Below, piece by piece: positions 7,166-14,625 of a stretch of DNA of 38,525 nt; position 1 is the stretch's first letter; each line of letters opens with the position of its first letter. The notes beneath the pieces are model-generated. The model was given only the letters and a program-made list of their open reading frames with translations. It did no database searches and was not told the DNA's origin. Location: the NCBI GenBank assembly GCA_038330415.1, contig JBBQNZ010000019.1, positions 1 through 38,525 on the forward strand. The letters are read 5' to 3'. Position numbers and translations under genes: made by a program. The DNA is from Fodinibacter sp038330415 (GTDB lineage: Bacteria > Actinomycetota > Actinomycetes > Actinomycetales > Dermatophilaceae).

Positions 7166-8365
7166 ATGTCCACCGACCCCACCGTCATCGTCGCCGGCGC
7201 CCGCACCCCGATGGGCCGGATGAGCGGCTCGCTGAAGGGCTTCAGCGGCTCCGACCTCGGCGGCTTCGCCATCAAGGGCGCCCTCGAGAAGGCCGGGGTG
7301 GCTCCCGACGACGTCGACTACGTGATCATGGGCCAGGTGCTCACCGCCGGCGAGGGCCAGATCCCCGCCCGCCAGGCGGCGACCAAGGGCGGCATCCCGA
7401 TGACCGTGCCGGCGCTCACCATCAACAAGGTCTGCCTGAGCGGCATCGACGCGATCGCGCTCGCCGACCAGCTGATCCGAGCCGGGGAGTTCGACGTGGT
7501 CGTCGCCGGCGGCCAGGAGTCGATGACCAACGCGCCGCACCTGCTCGAGAAGAGCCGCGACGGCTTCAAGTACGGCGACGTCGTGATGCACGACCACATG
7601 GCGCAGGACGGCCTGTGGGACGCCTTCACCGACCAGGCGATGGGCCTGCTCACCGAGGCGGCCAACACCGGCGACGTCGCGTTCACCCGCGAGGAGCAGG
7701 ACGCGTTCTCGGCCCGCAGCCACCAGCTCTCCGCCCGGGCCTGGAAGGACGGCCTGTTCGACGACGAGGTCGTCACCATCTCCATCCCGCAGCGCCGCGG
7801 CGACGCACTGGAGTTCCGCACCGACGAGGGCATCCGCGCAGACACCACGACCGAGTCGCTCGGCCGCCTGCGCCCCGCCTTCAGCAAGGACGGCACCATC
7901 ACGGCCGGCTCGGCCTCGCAGATCTCCGACGGCGCCGCCGCCGTGGTGGTCATGAAGAAGTCGCGCGCCGAGTCGCTGGGCCTGACCTGGCTCGCCGAGA
8001 TCGGCGCCCACGGCGTCGTCGCCGGCCCCGACTCCACGCTGCAGAGCCAGCCCGCCCGCGCCATCGCCAAGGCGTGCGAGCGCGAGGGCATCGCCCCCAC
8101 CGACCTCGACCTGGTCGAGATCAACGAGGCGTTCGCCGCGGTCGGCCTGGCCTCCACCAAGGAGCTCGGCCTCGACGACGACAAGGTCAACGTCAACGGC
8201 GGGGCCATCGCCCTCGGCCACCCGGTCGGCATGTCCGGCGCCCGCATCGTGCTGCACCTCGCGCTCGAGCTGCAGCGCCGCGGTGGCGGCGTCGGCGCGG
8301 CCGCGCTCTGTGGCGGTGGCGGCCAGGGCGACGCCCTCGTCGTCAAGGTCCCCGCGCAGGGCTGA
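7166..8365 (+). CDS. Acetyl-CoA C-acetyltransferase (thiolase)
   Basis: A 399-residue thiolase of the degradative/biosynthetic type. It condenses two acetyl-CoA to acetoacetyl-CoA, the entry step of the ethylmalonyl-CoA pathway, or runs in reverse in beta-oxidation. The nucleophile is Cys90 (NKVCLSGIDAI), the catalytic His is His352 (NGGAIALGHPVGMSGAR), and the second Cys is Cys382 in LCGGGGQGD. NEAFAAV is also present. ATG 7166 has GGAGG eight bases upstream. Position between mce and meaB, in the order mce, thiolase, meaB, supports a role in acetyl-CoA assimilation rather than only fatty-acid breakdown. An 11-bp hairpin follows the stop. The substrate could be longer-chain ketoacyl-CoA, but length and motifs favour acetoacetyl-CoA. 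Confidence 0.92.
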   Translation: MSTDPTVIVAGARTPMGRMSGSLKGFSGSDLGGFAIKGALEKAGVAPDDVDYVIMGQVLTAGEGQIPARQAATKGGIPMTVPALTINKVCLSGIDAIALADQLIRAGEFDVVVAGGQESMTNAPHLLEKSRDGFKYGDVVMHDHMAQDGLWDAFTDQAMGLLTEAANTGDVAFTREEQDAFSARSHQLSARAWKDGLFDDEVVTISIPQRRGDALEFRTDEGIRADTTTESLGRLRPAFSKDGTITAGSASQISDGAAAVVVMKKSRAESLGLTWLAEIGAHGVVAGPDSTLQSQPARAIAKACEREGIAPTDLDLVEINEAFAAVGLASTKELGLDDDKVNVNGGAIALGHPVGMSGARIVLHLALELQRRGGGVGAAALCGGGGQGDALVVKVPAQG

Positions 8366-8400
8366 CCGGGCACCCCGATCGGGCCGCGCTCCGTCGACGT

Positions 8401-8431
8401 CCCCTCCCTCGTCGCCTCGGCGAGGGAGGGG
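8401..8431 (+). terminator. Strong stem-loop between thiolase and meaB
   Basis: CCCCTCCCTCG (8401-8411) pairs perfectly with CGAGGGAGGGG (8421-8431) around a 9-nt loop. There is no T-tract. It could end or attenuate transcription, or hide the AGGGAGGGG that would act as ribosome binding site for GTG 8444. The same bases, read in the meaB frame, also look like coding sequence, so it may be only a coding coincidence. Confidence 0.4.
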
Positions 8432-8443
8432 CGTCCGCGTGCG

Positions 8444-9337
8444 GTGGCCCGGCTGATCTCGCTCGTCGAGGACGGCCACCCCGCCCTGCGGGAGGTGATG
8501 GCGCTGCTCGCGCCGGATGCCGGTCGCGCCCACGTCGTCGGCATCACGGGCGCGCCGGGCGTGGGCAAGTCGACGACGACCGACGCGCTCATCAGGGATC
8601 ACCGGGCCGCCGGCCACCGGGTGGGTGTGCTCGCGGTCGACCCGTCCTCGCCCTTCTCCGGTGGCGCCTTGCTCGGTGACCGGATCCGGATGTCGGACCA
8701 CGCTGCCGACCCGGAGGTCTTCATCCGCTCGATGGCCTCGCGCGGCCACCTCGGTGGGCTCTCGTGGGCGGCACCGCAGGCGCTGCGGGTGCTCGATGCC
8801 GCCGGGTGCGACGTCGTGCTCCTCGAGACCGTGGGTGTCGGTCAGTCCGAGGTCGAGGTGGCCGGCACCGCCGACACCACGCTGGTGCTGCTCGCGCCCG
8901 GCATGGGTGACGGCATCCAGGCGGCGAAGGCCGGCATCCTCGAGGTGGCCGACGTACTGGTCGTGAACAAGGCCGACTGCGAGGGGGCCGACCGCACGGT
9001 GCGCGACCTGCGGCACGCCGCGGCGCTGGGCGCCGGGTCCGACCCCGGGGGGTGGCGGGTCCCGGTGGTGCGCACGGTCGCCACCGACGGCACCGGGGTC
9101 GACGAGCTCGTGGCCGCGGTCGAGGCACACCGGGCGTGGCTCGGCGTCGACGGGTTGCGGGGGCGCCGGGTGCGCCGGGCGTCGCGGGAGATCGAGGGCC
9201 TGGCCCTCGAGGCGCTGCGCGCCCGGGTCGGCGGGCTTCGCGGCGACAGCCGGCTCGAGGCGCTCGCCGCCGACGTGGTGGGCGGGCGCACCGACCCGTA
9301 CGCCGCCGCCGACCAGCTGGTCGGCTCCCTCAGCTGA
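8444..9337 (+). CDS. meaB: Methylmalonyl-CoA mutase-associated GTPase MeaB
   Basis: A G3E-class GTPase (297 residues from GTG 8444) that gates adenosylcobalamin loading and protects methylmalonyl- or ethylmalonyl-CoA mutase. Walker A is GAPGVGKST (36-44). The Mg2+/switch blocks AVDPSSPFSGGALLGDR and ETVGVGQSE, and the NKAD base motif, are all present. The C-terminal dimerisation helices look complete. Anomaly: the frame stays open back to the thiolase stop, and the codons just upstream read VPSLVASAREGRPRAVARL, which matches the usual MeaB N-terminus. Yet no ATG, GTG, TTG or CTG occurs there. Either translation starts at GTG 8444, losing about 20 conserved residues, or a rare start such as ATC 8378 is used. 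No mutase gene is in the window. Confidence 0.9.
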   Translation: MARLISLVEDGHPALREVMALLAPDAGRAHVVGITGAPGVGKSTTTDALIRDHRAAGHRVGVLAVDPSSPFSGGALLGDRIRMSDHAADPEVFIRSMASRGHLGGLSWAAPQALRVLDAAGCDVVLLETVGVGQSEVEVAGTADTTLVLLAPGMGDGIQAAKAGILEVADVLVVNKADCEGADRTVRDLRHAAALGAGSDPGGWRVPVVRTVATDGTGVDELVAAVEAHRAWLGVDGLRGRRVRRASREIEGLALEALRARVGGLRGDSRLEALAADVVGGRTDPYAAADQLVGSLS

Positions 9338-9738
9338 GGGGCTCGTCTCCGGATCGACGGACAGGTCACTTGCTGGACCGCTCTCGGCCTCCGCTGCCCG
9401 CTGCCCGCTGCGCGGTGGGATGCCGTGGGCGGCCGTTGACCATCCGCACCCACTCGCTGGCGCTCGCGGCTGCTCCCGCCAGACCCGTCCATCGGCGCGC
9501 CCACGGCATCCCGCCGCTTCGCTCCTGCCGCTCTGGCCGGCTTCGTCGGCCACGGCATCCCGTAGCTCCGCCCCCTGCCGCTGTTGCCCACGGCATCCAG
9601 CTGCCGACGTCAGATCGTCGGGGAGCGGTTCCGACGTGGCGCGGGCTACCACGTAGTAGGTGCTCCGATCACTGCATGTACCAGGCGGTAGCCCGTGCTG
9701 AGCGGAACGCCCTGCCCGCGACACCGCTCGGGAAGGAT
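9338..9738. other. Non-coding, repeat-rich interval between meaB and the GNAT remnant
   Basis: About 400 nt without a convincing gene. Open frames exist on both strands but have biased composition and no recognisable domain. The interval holds short tandem and inverted repeats, annotated separately, and lies next to a decayed acetyltransferase, so it may be a former gene or an insertion/deletion hotspot. Confidence 0.5.
9394..9598. repeat. Cluster of short repeats: CTGCCCG x3 and GCCCACGGCATCC family
   Basis: CTGCCCG occurs three times in tandem (9394-9414, last copy CTGCGCG). GGGATGCCGTGGGCG (9417-9431) is the exact reverse complement of CGCCCACGGCATCCC (9498-9512). Further direct copies of the CCACGGCATCC core sit at about 9551 and 9588. 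The arms are too far apart for a simple terminator. Confidence 0.65.
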
Positions 9739-10142
9739 GTGCTGGTGCCTGGCTTGCCCGACCTCGCGACCAAGCCCACCCTTCGCGGGCAGCTCGTCAC
9801 CCTGCGCCCGTTCCGTGACGGCGACGTCGAGGTGATGGCCGAGATCCTCTCCGACCCCGAGGTACGACGGCTGACGGGCAGTGTGGACTCGACCGCGGGC
9901 TGGGGACCGAGGCGGTCGGCATCCTCACGGCGTACGGCATCGAGCGGCTGGGGATGCGCCGGATCACCCTGGCGGTGTTCGAGTTCAACCCGCGCGCCCG
10001 CCGGGTCTACGAGAAGGTCGGCTACGTGGTGACCGGGGTGCGCCCGGGCGAGCTCGTGTTCGACGGGGTTGCGGTCGGTGCGGTCGACCTGGCGGTGGAT
10101 GCCGAGCACTGGCCGGGGTTCACCGCCGCTGGGGCCGGCTGA
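9739..10142 (+). pseudogene. GNAT family N-acetyltransferase remnant (internal deletion and frameshift)
   Basis: The first part, from GTG 9739 (GGAAGGA just upstream), reads TLRGQLVTLRPFRDGDVEVM and a following helix, the N-terminus of a RimJ/RimL-like acetyltransferase. At about 9890 this frame loses homology. From 9894 a different frame reads RGLGTEAVGILTAYGIERLG and FNPRARRVYEKVGY, the acetyl-CoA loop and C-terminus of the same family. Compared with family members, about 80-90 central residues are missing, and the two halves are out of frame. It is therefore a deletion pseudogene and not a sequencing slip of one base. The last part can still be read to the stop at 10142. Confidence 0.75.
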
Positions 10143-10152
10143 GCCCGACCGG

Positions 10153-12723
10153 TCATTCCGGGCCGACCGCCGCCGGCTCGACCATGATGAGGTCGACCGG
10201 CGGGGCGTCGGGGAGCTCCTCGCCCCCGAGGGGGATCGCCGACGGGACACCGGCCGTGATGCGGCTGCCGTCGGCCCGGGTGCCACCGGTCTGCGGACCG
10301 TTGCCGAGCGTTCCGGGGATGCGGGGGCCGTGCCCGTCGAGCTCGATGACGACCCGCTCCCGCTCGTCGACGGCGTACGTCGTGCCGTGCACGTCGACCG
10401 GCACCGGCAGCTCTCCGGCCTCGACGTCGAAGGCAATCTCCGTGGGGGTCAGCGTCACCCGCACCCGCGTGCCGCGCCAGGTGACCCGGAAGGTCAGTGA
10501 CTGCCAGCCGTCGGGGAGGCGCGGGTCGAAGGACAGGCGCCCGTCGTAGTCGCGCATGCCGCCGAACCCGTTGACCAGCGCCGACCACACACCGCCCGTG
10601 GAGGCGACGTGCAGCCCGTCGACGGTGTTGTCGTGCGCGTTCGCGAGGTCGACGTAGAGCGCGTCCAGGAAGTAGCCGTAGGCGACCTCGTGGTAGCCGA
10701 CCTCGGCGGCGATGACCGACTGCACGACGGCCGACAGGGTGGAGTCGCCCGTGGTGATCGGGTCGTAGTACTCGAAGTCGAGCCGCTTCTCCTGGGCGGT
10801 GAAGCGGTTGCCCTGGAGGAACAGCGCCAGCACGACGTCGGCCTGCTTGAGCACCTGGAAGCGGTAGATCACGAGCGGGTGGTAGTGGAGCATCAGCGGC
10901 CGCAGCTCCTCGGGCGTGCGGCTGAGGTCCCAGACCTCCCGGTCGAGGAAGAAGTCGTCCTGGGGGTGGATCTGCAGGCCGTCGTCGAAGGGGATGTGCA
11001 TGCCCGCCGCGCAGGCCGCCCACTCGGTGACCTCGTCATCGGTGAGCTGCAGCTTCTGGGCGATCCGGGCGTACTCCTCGGGCTCCTGCAGGCGGGTCCA
11101 CTCCACCCACTGCACGGCCTGCTCGAGGTTGTAGCGCGCCATGACGTTGGTGAACAGGTTGTTGTTGACGACCGTCGTGTACTCGTCGGGCCCGGTGACG
11201 CCGTGGATGTGGAACGACCGCTCGCCGTTGCTGCGCCAGAACCCGAGGTCGGCGTAGAGCCGGGCGGTCTCGACGAGGATCGCCAGCCCGTCGCGCACGA
11301 GGAACCCGACGTCGCCCGTGGCGTTGACGTACTGCACGAGGGCGTGCACGACGTCGGCGTCGATGTGCACCTGGGCGGTGCCGGCCGCGTAGTACGCCGA
11401 GGCCTCCTCGCCGTTGATGGTGCGCCACGGGAAGAGCGCCCCCCGCTGGCTCAGCTCGCGGGCACGGTCGCGCGCGGCGGGCAGCATCCGGCTGCGGAAG
11501 TGCATGAGGTTGCGGGCCAGGTCGGGGCGCGTGTAGCTGAGGAAGGGCGCGACGTAGACCTCGCTGTCCCAGAAGTAGTGACCCTCGTAGCCCGAGCCGG
11601 TGACCCCCTTGGCCGCGACGCCGTGCCCGTCGGCACGACCGCTGGCCTGGGCGAGGGTGAACAGGTTGAACCGGATGGCCTGCTGGATGGCCGCGTGGTG
11701 CGGGTCGTGCGAGGCGACCTCGACGTCGCTGGCCGCCCAGAACGCGTCGTACCAGCCGCGCTGCTCGGTCAGCCAGTGGTCGAGGTCGTACTGGGCCGTG
11801 CGGTCGAGAGTGCGCCGGCAGCGGTCGGACAGCTCGCGCACCGGCAGCCCGCGCGAGGTGTGGTAGGCCACCGCCTTCTCGATCCGCAGCGTGCTGCCCT
11901 CGCGGGCGTCGGTGCGGAAGACCATCTTGGTGAGGTCGGGCTCGTCCCCCATGAGGACCTCGTAGGGGTCGGGCGTGCGCACGACGTGGTCGGCCGCGAC
12001 GACCACCGTCATCCGCGAGTTGGCGCACTGGTAGCCCAACATCATCCGGTCGTCCTTGGCCATGCTGATGCGGGGCAGCAGCACCCGCCCCTCGAAGGCA
12101 CCGGCCTTGCGCGGGTCGGCGTGCACCCCGTCGGCGTCCGCCTGAAGGTGGTACTCGTCGACGCCGTCCTGGCGGTTGAGCAGCTGCGACGAGACGACCA
12201 GGGGGGCGTCACCGTCGAGCATGGTCACCTCGAGGGTCAGCAGCACGAGGTGGCGCTGGGTCATCGAGACCATCCGGGTGGAGTCGATCTCGACCCGCTT
12301 GCCCGACGGCGTGCGCCAGATGGTCGAGCGCCGCAGCACGCCGTCGCGGAAGTCGAGTGTGCGCTCGTAGTGCTCGAGGTCGGCGGTGCCGATGACGAGG
12401 GGCTCGTCGTCGACGTAGAGCTTCATCAGCTTCGCGTCGGGGGCGTTGATGATGGTCTGCCCGGTGCGGGCGAACCCGTAGGCCGCCTCGGCATGCCTGA
12501 TCGGCCAGGTCTCGTGCAGCCCGTTGACGTAGGTGCCGTGCTCGAACGCGTGGCGGCCCTCCTCGGGGTTGCCGCGCATGCCGATGTAGCCGTTGGCCAC
12601 GGTGAACAGGGTCTCGGTGACGCCGAGATCGCTGCGGTCCGGGTCGCACTCGACCAGGCGCCAGGGGTCGACGGGGAACCGGCTGCGGTCGAGCGGGTCG
12701 GCCGAGGCGTGGCGGCGCGTCAC
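10153..12723 (-). CDS. Glycoside hydrolase family 65 disaccharide phosphorylase
   Basis: An 856-residue GH65 protein: N-terminal beta-sandwich, helical linker, (alpha/alpha)6 catalytic barrel and a small C-terminal beta domain. The general acid is the Glu of HGVTGPDEYTTVVNNNL. KGVTGSGYEGHYFWDSEVYV is the substrate/phosphate-site block. The family reversibly phosphorolyses alpha-disaccharides (maltose, trehalose, kojibiose, nigerose) to beta-glucose-1-phosphate plus glucose; the exact linkage cannot be read from sequence. GTG 12723 overlaps the stop of the HAD gene (GTGA), so the two are translationally coupled. The product, beta-glucose-1-P, is the substrate of beta-phosphoglucomutase, which fits the neighbour. 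Mycobacterium tuberculosis has the same pair (Rv3400-Rv3401). I favour trehalose or maltose as substrate. Confidence 0.92.
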   Translation of the reverse strand: MTRRHASADPLDRSRFPVDPWRLVECDPDRSDLGVTETLFTVANGYIGMRGNPEEGRHAFEHGTYVNGLHETWPIRHAEAAYGFARTGQTIINAPDAKLMKLYVDDEPLVIGTADLEHYERTLDFRDGVLRRSTIWRTPSGKRVEIDSTRMVSMTQRHLVLLTLEVTMLDGDAPLVVSSQLLNRQDGVDEYHLQADADGVHADPRKAGAFEGRVLLPRISMAKDDRMMLGYQCANSRMTVVVAADHVVRTPDPYEVLMGDEPDLTKMVFRTDAREGSTLRIEKAVAYHTSRGLPVRELSDRCRRTLDRTAQYDLDHWLTEQRGWYDAFWAASDVEVASHDPHHAAIQQAIRFNLFTLAQASGRADGHGVAAKGVTGSGYEGHYFWDSEVYVAPFLSYTRPDLARNLMHFRSRMLPAARDRARELSQRGALFPWRTINGEEASAYYAAGTAQVHIDADVVHALVQYVNATGDVGFLVRDGLAILVETARLYADLGFWRSNGERSFHIHGVTGPDEYTTVVNNNLFTNVMARYNLEQAVQWVEWTRLQEPEEYARIAQKLQLTDDEVTEWAACAAGMHIPFDDGLQIHPQDDFFLDREVWDLSRTPEELRPLMLHYHPLVIYRFQVLKQADVVLALFLQGNRFTAQEKRLDFEYYDPITTGDSTLSAVVQSVIAAEVGYHEVAYGYFLDALYVDLANAHDNTVDGLHVASTGGVWSALVNGFGGMRDYDGRLSFDPRLPDGWQSLTFRVTWRGTRVRVTLTPTEIAFDVEAGELPVPVDVHGTTYAVDERERVVIELDGHGPRIPGTLGNGPQTGGTRADGSRITAGVPSAIPLGGEELPDAPPVDLIMVEPAAVGPE

Positions 12724-13460
12724 GCGAGGTCCTGGAGGTCCGGGACGACGAGATCGGCCCCGGCGGCGGTCAGCACGTCGGCTCCGGCCCCCCGGTCGAC
12801 GCCGATGACCAGCCCGAACGACCCGGCGGCGCCTGCTCGCACGCCGGAGACGGCATCCTCGACGACGACCGAGCGAGCCGGAACGGTGCCGCACTCGGTG
12901 GCTGCGTGCACGAAGGTGTCCGGGGCGGGCTTGCCGGGAAGGCCCAGCGCGGTGGCGACCCGGCCGTCGACCACGGTCACGAACCGGTCGGTGAGGCCGG
13001 CCGCCGCGAGCACGGCGGGCGCGTTCGCCGACGACGAGACGACCGCGAGCGGCATCCGCAGGTCGCGCAGCACGTCGAGCAGGGCGACCGAGCCGGGGTA
13101 GGCGACCACGCCGTCGCGTTCGAGCACCACGTTGAAGGCGTCGTTCTTGCGGTTGCCCAGGCCGCACACGGTGTCGGCCTCGGGTGGGTCGGTGGGCTCG
13201 CCCTCGGGCAGCCGGATGCCGCGCGCCGTGAGCAGGTCGCGCACGCCGTCGTAGCGGGGCTTGCCGTCGACGTGCGCGAAGTAGTCGGCGTCGGTGTAGG
13301 GGGAGGTGTCGGCGCCCGGGGCCTCCCAGCCGGACAGGAAGGCGTCGAACATCTCCGCCCAGGCGCGCATGTGGACCTCGGCGGTGGGCGTCAGGACGCC
13401 ATCGAGGTCGAACAGGACCGCGTCGTGCTCCGACCAGGTCACCGGCATCGGTGTGCTCAT
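12720..13460 (-). CDS. Beta-phosphoglucomutase-like HAD hydrolase
   Basis: A 246-residue HAD-superfamily enzyme with a helical cap. Motif I is FDLDGVLTP (nucleophile Asp18, acid/base Asp20), motif II is VVSSSAN, motif III is the Lys of LPGKPAPDTF, and motif IV is VVEDAVSGV. The cap contains GLGNRKNDAF. It most likely converts beta-glucose-1-phosphate, made by the adjacent GH65 phosphorylase, into glucose-6-phosphate. A plain sugar phosphatase is the alternative. ATG 13460 lies six bases after a TAGCGT -10 with no ribosome binding site, so the mRNA appears leaderless. A LacI-type palindrome sits just upstream of that -10, implying sugar-responsive repression of both genes. Confidence 0.88.
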   Translation of the reverse strand: MSTPMPVTWSEHDAVLFDLDGVLTPTAEVHMRAWAEMFDAFLSGWEAPGADTSPYTDADYFAHVDGKPRYDGVRDLLTARGIRLPEGEPTDPPEADTVCGLGNRKNDAFNVVLERDGVVAYPGSVALLDVLRDLRMPLAVVSSSANAPAVLAAAGLTDRFVTVVDGRVATALGLPGKPAPDTFVHAATECGTVPARSVVVEDAVSGVRAGAAGSFGLVIGVDRGAGADVLTAAGADLVVPDLQDLA

Positions 13461-13466
13461 GCCCGA

Positions 13467-13472
13467 ACGCTA
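13467..13472 (-). promoter_or_regulatory. -10 box, leaderless promoter of HAD-GH65
   Basis: TAGCGT on the minus strand, six bases before ATG 13460. No Shine-Dalgarno sequence is present. Confidence 0.5.
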
Positions 13473-13477
13473 GGGAC

Positions 13478-13495
13478 TGCGAGAGCGCTTGCGCA
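13478..13495. promoter_or_regulatory. Candidate LacI-family operator for HAD-GH65
   Basis: TGCGAGAGCGCTTGCGCA is a near-perfect palindrome: TGCG..AGCGCT..CGCA arms match and the two-base flanks do not. The AGCGCT core resembles actinobacterial LacI/CebR-type boxes such as TGGGAGCGCTCCCA. It lies directly upstream of the -10, where a bound repressor would block RNA polymerase. No LacI gene is in the window. Confidence 0.4.
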
Positions 13496-13594
13496 ATCCG
13501 CGCGTGGGTAGTGACCGCTGGACGGTCAGGAAAGGCTGCGAGACTTGGCAGTCGAGGGCCTCTGGTGGCTCTCGGATTGGCATGTATCGACCTT

Positions 13595-13607
13595 CAACAG
13601 ACTGTTG
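13595..13607. promoter_or_regulatory. Candidate operator of the tandem MarR gene
   Basis: CAACAG-A-CTGTTG is a perfect inverted repeat, 10 bases upstream of the TAAGGT -10 and covering the place where the -35 would be. MarR proteins usually repress their own genes from such sites, so autoregulation is likely. Confidence 0.4.
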
Positions 13608-13617
13608 CAACCCTCAC

Positions 13618-13623
13618 TAAGGT
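13618..13623 (+). promoter_or_regulatory. -10 box, leaderless promoter of the tandem MarR gene
   Basis: TAAGGT is followed by six bases and ATG 13630. This supports ATG 13630 over the in-frame GTG at 13624. Confidence 0.5.
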
Positions 13624-13629
13624 GTGCTC

Positions 13630-14490
13630 ATGTCGCCACTTCGGCTCAACGACGCGGATGCCGCTGCGCTGCGCTCGGTGGTCCTCATCCAGCGCTTTTC
13701 GATGGGGCTGACCGAGGTGTCCGACCGGGCGCTCGGCGAGGCCGCGACCGACACCATCGACATGCAGCTGCTCGTGCACCTCCACGTGCATCCGGGAGTG
13801 AGCCCGTCGGAGCTGGTGTCGGGTCTGAGCCGTCCGCGCAGCACGGTGTCCCGCGCCCTGGCTCGCCTGCTCGATGCCGGCCTCGTCGAGCGCCGCTCGC
13901 ACTCGGTCGACCGGCGCCGCGCCGAGCTGCACCTCACCCCGCGCGGTCGTGCAGGAGTCGCGCACTTCGAGCAGTCCCTGAGCGACTTCTTCCGCGAGAG
14001 CGAGCACCTCGTCAAGGAGGTCATGCTGCTGCTGGGACGCGACCCGGAGCGCACCGACCGCACGGCTGCGCGTCCGGACATCCTCGAGCTGGTCGAGATG
14101 ATGAGCGCCGCCGGTGCCGCCCACGCGCGCGAGGTGCTGCCGATCGTGACCATGGCCGGGGCGCCCGAGGTCGTCGACCGGTTCGCCCTCATGGTGCTCG
14201 CCCAGGGCTGGGCGCGGCCGTCCTGGCTGTCCGACGAGCTGCGGCTGAGCCCTGCGGGCACCAGCAGCTTGCTCGAGCGGCTCGAGGCCGCTGGCCTGGT
14301 CGCGCGCGAGGCGGGCGCACTCGACACCGACCGTCGCGCCGTCATCGTGCACCTCACCCCCAAGGGTCGACGCACCGCACGGGCCCAGCTCGAGGTCTTC
14401 CGCAGGCACCAGGACGCCCTGCTCGACGCACTCGCCCCCACGATGGGGTTCAGTGCCGTGTCCGCGGGCGGCCCCTCGATCGCGAGCTGA
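13630..14490 (+). CDS. Tandem MarR-type transcriptional regulator (two winged helices)
   Basis: A 286-residue regulator built from two MarR-like winged-helix units. The first (about residues 38-115) has SPSELVSGLSRPRSTVSRAL as helix-turn-helix and RRSHSVDRRRAELHLTPRGR as wing. The second (about 175-262) has SDELRLSPAGTSSLLERLEA and EAGALDTDRRAVIVHLTPKG. Usual MarR proteins are 140-170 residues with one such unit and act as dimers, so this chain may be a covalent pseudo-dimer. It probably represses its own leaderless promoter through the palindrome at 13595-13607. The ligand and other targets are unknown. It diverges from the HAD-GH65 operon with a 169-nt shared region, so it could also control those genes. 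Confidence 0.85.
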   Translation: MSPLRLNDADAAALRSVVLIQRFSMGLTEVSDRALGEAATDTIDMQLLVHLHVHPGVSPSELVSGLSRPRSTVSRALARLLDAGLVERRSHSVDRRRAELHLTPRGRAGVAHFEQSLSDFFRESEHLVKEVMLLLGRDPERTDRTAARPDILELVEMMSAAGAAHAREVLPIVTMAGAPEVVDRFALMVLAQGWARPSWLSDELRLSPAGTSSLLERLEAAGLVAREAGALDTDRRAVIVHLTPKGRRTARAQLEVFRRHQDALLDALAPTMGFSAVSAGGPSIAS

Positions 14491-14612
14491 CCGGGCCGCC
14501 CTATCGGCTGCGGGTGCCCCACGTGGCCGCCGCGCTCGACCGGCTCGACGCGGTGGTCGCCGCGACCGTCTCGGTGTGACCCGGCGACCGGTGCAGTGCC
14601 CACGGGCTCGAC

Positions 14613-14618
14613 TACCGT
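14613..14618 (+). promoter_or_regulatory. -10 box, leaderless promoter of the second MarR gene
   Basis: TACCGT is followed by seven bases and GTG 14626, with no Shine-Dalgarno sequence. It favours GTG 14626 over upstream or downstream starts. Confidence 0.45.
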
Positions 14619-14625
14619 GCGGGGT

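Noticed and set aside
8363..8365. Thiolase TGA as a selenocysteine or programmed read-through codon
   Set aside because: Thiolase ends at its normal length with no missing C-terminal motif, and no SECIS-like stem follows directly. Kept only as one option in the meaB finding.
9366..9596. 76-codon minus-strand frame with repeated MPWA segments
   Set aside because: It is created by the GGGATGCCGTGG repeats, has biased composition and no recognisable domain.
7121..9724. Very long minus-strand open frame over the thiolase and meaB region
   Set aside because: It is the antisense shadow of two clear plus-strand genes; its product is low-complexity with no domain.
10609..13101. 830-codon plus-strand frame opposite GH65
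   Set aside because: Antisense of the well-conserved GH65 and HAD genes; its Val/Gly/Asp-rich product has no domain.
12724..13167. Upstream extension of the GH65 frame
   Set aside because: It runs antiphase through the HAD gene. GTG 12723, overlapping the HAD stop, is the natural start.
14491..14579. Short frame after the tandem MarR gene reading YRLRVPHVAAALDRLDAVVA
   Set aside because: It is part of a shadow frame running under the MarR gene and has no start or ribosome binding site of its own.
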